This document shows positions 7,639-10,543 of a stretch of DNA of 10,543 bases, piece after piece; the first letter of the stretch is position 1, and each line of letters opens with the position of its first letter. This stretch comes from an uncultured Lachnospiraceae bacterium (lineage in GTDB: Bacteria; Bacillota; Clostridia; Lachnospirales; Lachnospiraceae). The stretch is taken from contig CAJUII010000108.1 of assembly GCA_910586405.1 (NCBI GenBank), forward strand, positions 1 to 10,543, written 5' to 3'. The notes beneath the pieces are model-generated. The model was not told the DNA's origin and did not search any database. It worked only from the letters and a program-made list of their open reading frames with translations. The position numbers were made by a program, and so were the translations under genes.

Positions 7639-7825
7639 CAAACTTAAATAGTGCCAGAATACCACAGATCATTCCTGTTAACAACACGATCACAACATAC
7701 GCAGCCATTCGCTCCCTGTTTGAAATGTTTTGTCCGGCATTGCGCTTTAAGTCCTCCTCCATGAAGCGCGAAGTAAGAACTGCGTTGCGAGTTGGGTCTC
7801 TGAATGAGTTAAATCCGCCCCACAT
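7634..7825 (-). CDS. Small single-span membrane protein (63 aa)
   Basis: The start is the ATG at 7825, with AAAGGAG 8 bases upstream. A longer frame from a TTG at 7855 has no ribosome binding site. The protein opens with a hydrophilic segment of about 40 residues (MWGGFNSFRDPTRNAVLTSR) rich in charged residues. It ends with one hydrophobic helix of about 20 residues (AAYVVIVLLTGMICGILALF) and only KFG after it. The charged domain before the helix suggests tail-anchored topology with the N-terminus in the cytoplasm. I do not recognise the family, and the role is unknown. The stop codon lies inside the end of the palindrome at 7475-7638, so the last residues may have been set by that element's insertion. 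It has its own promoter at 7944-7972, but read-through from the ABC-F gene upstream is also possible because no terminator separates them. Confidence 0.78.
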   Translation of the reverse strand: MWGGFNSFRDPTRNAVLTSRFMEEDLKRNAGQNISNRERMAAYVVIVLLTGMICGILALFKFG

Positions 7826-7943
7826 AGTCCGGTCTCCTTTCTGAATGTAAAACAATCAATGGATACAGTTTGTCTTTTGATGCGAACATCTTGAGTGAGG
7901 TTTGTGCATCTATTCTTGTCATTTAGAGATTGTATCTATCTAC

Positions 7944-7972
7944 ATTATAATAAAATGGTGCCGGAATGTAAA
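7944..7972 (-). promoter_or_regulatory. Housekeeping (sigma A-type) promoter for the 63-aa membrane protein
   Basis: Read leftward, TTTACA (7972-7967) and a perfect TATAAT (7949-7944) are separated by exactly 17 bases. The expected transcript starts near 7937, leaving a leader of about 110 bases before the ATG at 7825. I see no clear riboswitch or attenuator in that leader. Confidence 0.8.
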
Positions 7973-7995
7973 GTGAAAGGCTGCTGCAATCAATT

Positions 7996-9549
7996 TTAAA
8001 TCCTTGTACTCCACTGTGAGCAGTCCCAAATATCGGTGGCAAGCCCGTCATAAAATTCTGGTTCGTGGCATACCATCAGGATACTGCCTTTGTATTCTCG
8101 AAGCGCACGTTTTAGTTCTGCTTTCGCATCGACATCAAGATGATTTGTCGGCTCATCTAAAAGCAAGATGTTTGTCGGCTTGTTGATGAGCTTGCACAGC
8201 CGTACCTTCGCCTGCTCGCCGCCGCTCAACACTTTTACCTTGCTCTCAATGTGTTTGGTTGTCAGCCCGCACTTGGCGAGGGCTGACCGCACCTCGTACT
8301 GAGTGAGGGACGGAAATTCATTCCAGATTTCCTCTATGCAGGTGGTGGCGACAGACTGGTCCATCTCCTGTTCAAAATATCCGATTTCCAGATAATCTCC
8401 TAATTCCACACCGCCGTTTAAAGGCTGAATCAGTCCTAAGATGCTTTTGAGCAGGGTTGTCTTACCAATGCCGTTTGCACCGATGAGTACGACTTTCTGC
8501 CCGCGCTCCATCGAGATGTCAAGCGGTTTGGACAGGGCTTCATCGTAGCCGATCACAAGACTTTTGGCAGTAAAAATATACCGTCCGCTTGTGCGCGCCT
8601 CCTTAAAGCGAAATTCCGGTTTGGGTTTCTCAGAGGCAAGCTCGATCACGTCCATCTTGTCAAGCTTCTTCTGGCGTGACATTGCCATATTCCTCGTTGC
8701 CACGCGCGCTTTGTTGCGTGCCACAAAGTCTTTTAAGTCTGCAATTTCTTTCTGCTGCTTGTTGTAGGCAGCAGAAAGCTGCGCTTTTTTCATCGCATAG
8801 ACTTCCTGAAACTTGTCATAATCCCCGACATAGCGCGTCAGTTCGGCATTGTCCATATGGTAGATGATATTGATGACGCTGTTTAGGAAGGGAATGTCAT
8901 GCGATATCAGAATAAACGCATTTTCATACTCCTGTAAATAGCGCTTCAGCCATTCGATGTGATTTGCATCGAGATAGTTTGTCGGCTCGTCTAGGAGCAG
9001 GATGTCGGGCTTCTCGAGCAGCAGCTTTCCAAGTAAAATTTTCGTGCGCTGTCCGCCGCTTAGGTCTGTCACATCGGTGTCCAGACCGACTTCCAGAATG
9101 CCCAGCGCGCGCGCCACTTCCTCTACTTTGGCGTCAATCATGTAAAAGTCGTGCTGGTCTAGCAGTTCTTGAATTGTGCCAAGCTCCTCCATGTATGCCT
9201 CAAGCGCTGACTCAGAGGCGTCGCCCATCTTGTCACAGATTTCATTCATGCGCTGTTCCATTTCATACAGGAAATCAAAGGCGGAGGAGAGCACAGCCCG
9301 CACGGACATGCCCTTTTCCAGTACCGTGTGCTGGTCCAGATAGCCGACGCGCACATTTTTGGACCACTCGACCTTGCCCTCATCTGGCATGAGCTTTCCA
9401 GTAATAATGTTCATAAAAGTGGATTTCCCCTCGCCGTTGGCACCCACAAGACCAATATGTTCCCCCTTTAGGAGACGAAAGGACACGTTTGTAAATATCG
9501 TCCGGTCGCCAAAACCGTGTGAGAGATTTTCAACATTTAATATACTCAT
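7996..9549 (-). CDS. yfmM: ABC-F family ATPase, YfmM-like (517 aa)
   Basis: ABC-F proteins have two fused ATPase domains and no membrane domain. Family members bind the ribosome and act in translation; some protect against antibiotics. Domain 1 shows Walker A GANGEGKST (36-44), signature LSGGQ (163-167), Walker B LLLDEPTNYLD with D187/E188 and switch H217. The inter-domain linker (about 235-325) is charged and helical, with FVARNKARVATRNMAMSRQK. Domain 2 shows GANGIGKTT (357-365), LSGGE (441-445), D465/E466 and H495. Length and sequence closely resemble, from memory, Bacillus subtilis YfmM rather than dedicated resistance factors such as VmlR, so a housekeeping translation role is likelier than drug resistance. 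The ATG at 9549 has AAGGAAGG about 6 bases upstream. Both ATPase sites look intact; the second switch motif is VCHEP where SHEP or SHD is usual. It is divergent from the spmA fragment and upstream of the 63-aa gene. Confidence 0.95.
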   Translation of the reverse strand: MSILNVENLSHGFGDRTIFTNVSFRLLKGEHIGLVGANGEGKSTFMNIITGKLMPDEGKVEWSKNVRVGYLDQHTVLEKGMSVRAVLSSAFDFLYEMEQRMNEICDKMGDASESALEAYMEELGTIQELLDQHDFYMIDAKVEEVARALGILEVGLDTDVTDLSGGQRTKILLGKLLLEKPDILLLDEPTNYLDANHIEWLKRYLQEYENAFILISHDIPFLNSVINIIYHMDNAELTRYVGDYDKFQEVYAMKKAQLSAAYNKQQKEIADLKDFVARNKARVATRNMAMSRQKKLDKMDVIELASEKPKPEFRFKEARTSGRYIFTAKSLVIGYDEALSKPLDISMERGQKVVLIGANGIGKTTLLKSILGLIQPLNGGVELGDYLEIGYFEQEMDQSVATTCIEEIWNEFPSLTQYEVRSALAKCGLTTKHIESKVKVLSGGEQAKVRLCKLINKPTNILLLDEPTNHLDVDAKAELKRALREYKGSILMVCHEPEFYDGLATDIWDCSQWSTRI

Positions 9550-9592
9550 TTTTAACCTTCCTTATTTGTTGTTCATTCATGCTTCCAAGATG

Positions 9593-9612
9593 CCTCTGCA
9601 TACAAGCAGAAG
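9593..9612 (-). other. Leader hairpin of the ABC-F transcript
   Basis: A 7-bp stem (9593-9599 with 9606-9612, one G-U pair) and a 6-base loop lie in the leader, about 45 bases before the start codon. No U-run follows, so it is not an obvious attenuator. Some ABC-F genes are controlled by leader attenuation, but nothing here proves it. Confidence 0.35.
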
Positions 9613-9644
9613 AATTTCCTGCCTATGTGCAAAACAGCAAGCCT

Positions 9645-9653
9645 ATTATATCA
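9645..9653 (-). promoter_or_regulatory. Extended -10 promoter for the ABC-F gene
   Basis: Read leftward the sequence is TGATATAAT (9653-9645), a perfect extended -10 (TGnTATAAT). The -35 position holds only a weak match. The transcript would start near 9638 and have a leader of about 90 bases. Confidence 0.65.
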
Positions 9654-9735
9654 TAAAAAATGCAGTATGGGCAGATGTTCGTTCTGGAAAATCGACTCAT
9701 TTTCAATATAAACCTGAGATCTGATTGGCATCATA

Positions 9736-9765
9736 ACATATTCTGCTGATTTTTTTCATAGGATA
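9736..9765 (+). promoter_or_regulatory. Candidate mother-cell (sigma E / sigma K) promoter for spmA
   Basis: ACATATT (9736-9742), 14 bases, then CATAGGATA (9757-9765). The first element and spacing fit the Bacillus sigma E -35; the second has the CATA start of sigma E and the CATANNNTA form of sigma K. B. subtilis spmA is expressed in the mother cell, which agrees. The expected transcript start near 9771 also favours the ATG at 9797 over the one at 9779. Confidence 0.55.
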
Positions 9766-9796
9766 AATCAAGAGTAATATGAGGGTGTTAAGAACT

Positions 9797-10135
9797 ATGA
9801 TGAATTACATCTGGGGCGGTATGCTGATCATTGGGATTATCTTTGGTGTCGTGACAGGAAATATGCAGGCGGTGACAGACGCGGTGCTGCAGTCCTCCAA
9901 GGAGGCAGTCACACTTGGCATATCAATGTTTGGCATTGTTGCATTTTGGACAGGGCTGATGGAAGTGGCGGGAGAAGCCGGAGTCATAGCAGGGCTCACA
10001 AGGCTGATCGCGCCATTTATGCGTTTCTTGTTCCCTCAGATTCCCAAAGGCCATAGGGCATGGGATTCGCTGTCGGCAAACTTTGTGGCGAATATATTAG
10101 GGCTTGGCTGGGCGGCGACGCCGGCGGGGCATTGA
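9797..10135 (+). pseudogene. spmA: Truncated spore maturation protein A
   Basis: SpmA is a membrane protein of the nucleoside-recognition (gate) family that acts with SpmB in dehydration of the spore core. What remains is the N-terminal 112 residues, or 118 if the ATG at 9779 is used. I prefer 9797 because GAGGGTG (9781-9787) is well spaced before it. Visible are a hydrophobic helix (GGMLIIGIIFGVVTG), the family segment TGNMQAVTDAVLQSSKEAVTL, a second helix around FWTGLMEVAG and the conserved LGLGWAATPAG block. In full-length proteins of about 190-200 residues, that block continues into a helix starting LKAM. Here one histidine and TGA follow immediately, and no other frame resumes the sequence, so this is a break at about 10130 and not a frameshift. 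The remaining half, and spmB, are absent from the window. The fragment is unlikely to work unless an intervening element is excised. Confidence 0.85.
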
Positions 10136-10213
10136 GTTATAATAGTGACAGGTTGAAGAAATCATTGAAAAATTAAGGGTTTCCACCGATTTAGTCCTAA
10201 TGAAAAAATGCAG

Positions 10214-10253
10214 TTTTGCATGAAAAAGCTTCTAATTTTTCATTTCTGCAAAA
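10214..10253 (+). other. Long AT-rich hairpin
   Basis: TTTTGCATGAAAAA (10214-10227) pairs with TTTTTCA (10236-10242) and TGCAAAA (10247-10253): 14 base pairs with a 4-base bulge and an 8-base loop. It is not followed by a U-run, so a simple terminator is unlikely. It falls at the first frame change of the broken coding region. Confidence 0.5.
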
Positions 10254-10477
10254 GTACAGATATGGAGATGTCTACCATGCAGCATTGGTGTTATGGCAAA
10301 GAATTGCGTTGCAATTCTTGGGGATTGATTTTAATGAATATTTTTCGAATGCAACGAAACCAACTGCAAGGAAGTGGAACTGAAAACGGATATGCTGTGC
10401 CACCTGACATTTCCGGAGGAAATACCCGCAATGAACGGAGTGGACATTTCATGTGCGGGCGCATCTGATGATAAGAC

Positions 10478-10539
10478 GGGAGGGAGCCTCCCTACAAAAT
10501 CGGATGCCCCTATGGAAATTTTGGGAGGGAGGGGTATCC
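10478..10539 (+). other. Two GC-rich hairpins at the window edge
   Basis: GGGAGG-gag-CCTCCC (10478-10492) is followed by GGATGCCCCT (10502-10511) pairing with AGGGGTATCC (10530-10539, one G-U pair). TTTGGGA and TCCCAAA, in the last 25 bases, offer a competing 7-bp pairing. The window ends here, so it is unclear whether this is part of a structured RNA, an element end, or chance in a Gly-rich coding frame. Confidence 0.4.
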
Positions 10540-10543
10540 CAAA

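Larger units (their letters stand above)
10149..10543 (+). pseudogene. Unrecognised broken coding region after the spmA break
   Basis: Protein-like sequence appears in two alternating frames. Frame one opens directly after three in-frame stops (10140-10148) and reads QVEEIIEKLRVSTDLVL up to TGA 10221. An overlapping +1 frame reads YRYGDVYHAALVLWQRIALQ and then FLGIDFNEYF up to TGA 10381. Frame one resumes from about 10337 (KEVELKTDMLCHLTFPEE) and stays open to the window edge. This pattern fits one gene broken by two compensating frameshifts. Alternatively, the last part is a new gene starting at the ATG 10431, preceded by GGAGG (10415-10419). The third frame (10208-10468) looks less protein-like. 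I recognise no family. Confidence 0.35.

Noticed and set aside
8964..9392. 142-codon plus-strand open frame inside the ABC-F gene
   Set aside because: It is an antisense shadow over conserved ATPase motifs, with an Arg/Cys/Pro-rich composition typical of non-coding frames.
7996..9549. Antibiotic-resistance ABC-F
   Set aside because: Length, start and linker resemble the housekeeping YfmM type more than VmlR-like resistance proteins, and no attenuator leader peptide is evident.
10208..10468. 86-codon plus-strand open frame after spmA
   Set aside because: It has no convincing ribosome binding site and an odd Met/Cys/Asn-rich composition. The two other plus-strand frames across the same bases look more like protein.
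10449..10470. Group II intron 5' end (GTGCG) near the spmA break
   Set aside because: GTGCGGGCGC lacks the usual following bases, lies over 300 bases from the break at 10130, and no intron domains or reverse transcriptase are visible.

Overview
The window looks like chromosome from an anaerobic Firmicute of the class Clostridia, most likely Lachnospiraceae or a near relative. The basis is moderate GC content, purine-rich AAAGGAG-type ribosome binding sites, a single-CBM48 glycogen branching enzyme, an ABC-F protein of the Bacillus YfmM type, and a fragment of the sporulation gene spmA. The assignment rests on recognising families, not on a search.

Left part (1-758): a small leftward gene for a 92-residue cytosolic protein of unknown function (6-284), then a rightward coding remnant with no usable start (about 326-625) and a short intergenic stretch with a weak promoter candidate.

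Centre (759-7381): a two-gene rightward operon. The first gene starts at a TTG with a strong Shine-Dalgarno sequence and encodes a 1565-residue cytosolic protein. It has an N-terminal TPR-like helical domain, a 17-unit tyrosine-rich tandem array whose units carry a [G/S]Y[G/S]Q core, two more ordered-looking conserved segments, a second tyrosine/glutamate repeat zone with three 81-bp units, and a C-terminal module that looks like an AAA+ ATPase lacking its catalytic residues. Seventeen bases later comes glgB, the 1,4-alpha-glucan branching enzyme, with all four GH13 catalytic regions. A strong bidirectional terminator closes the operon. The scaffold-like architecture and tight linkage to glgB make a role in organising glycogen synthesis the most interesting idea in the window, but that role is inferred.

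Right-centre (7464-9660): a 164-bp near-symmetric palindrome, resembling a dispersed miniature repeat, overlaps the stop codon of a leftward 63-residue single-membrane-span protein that has its own good promoter. Upstream of that gene, also leftward, is a complete YfmM-like ABC-F ATPase gene with an extended -10 promoter.

Right end (9660-10543): spmA, preceded by a sequence that fits a mother-cell (sigma E/sigma K) promoter, is intact up to its conserved WAATPAG motif. It then stops abruptly and joins unrelated sequence. The flanking 400 bases hold a broken, unrecognised coding region spread over two frames and several hairpins, which suggests an inserted element or rearrangement whose other end lies outside the window.
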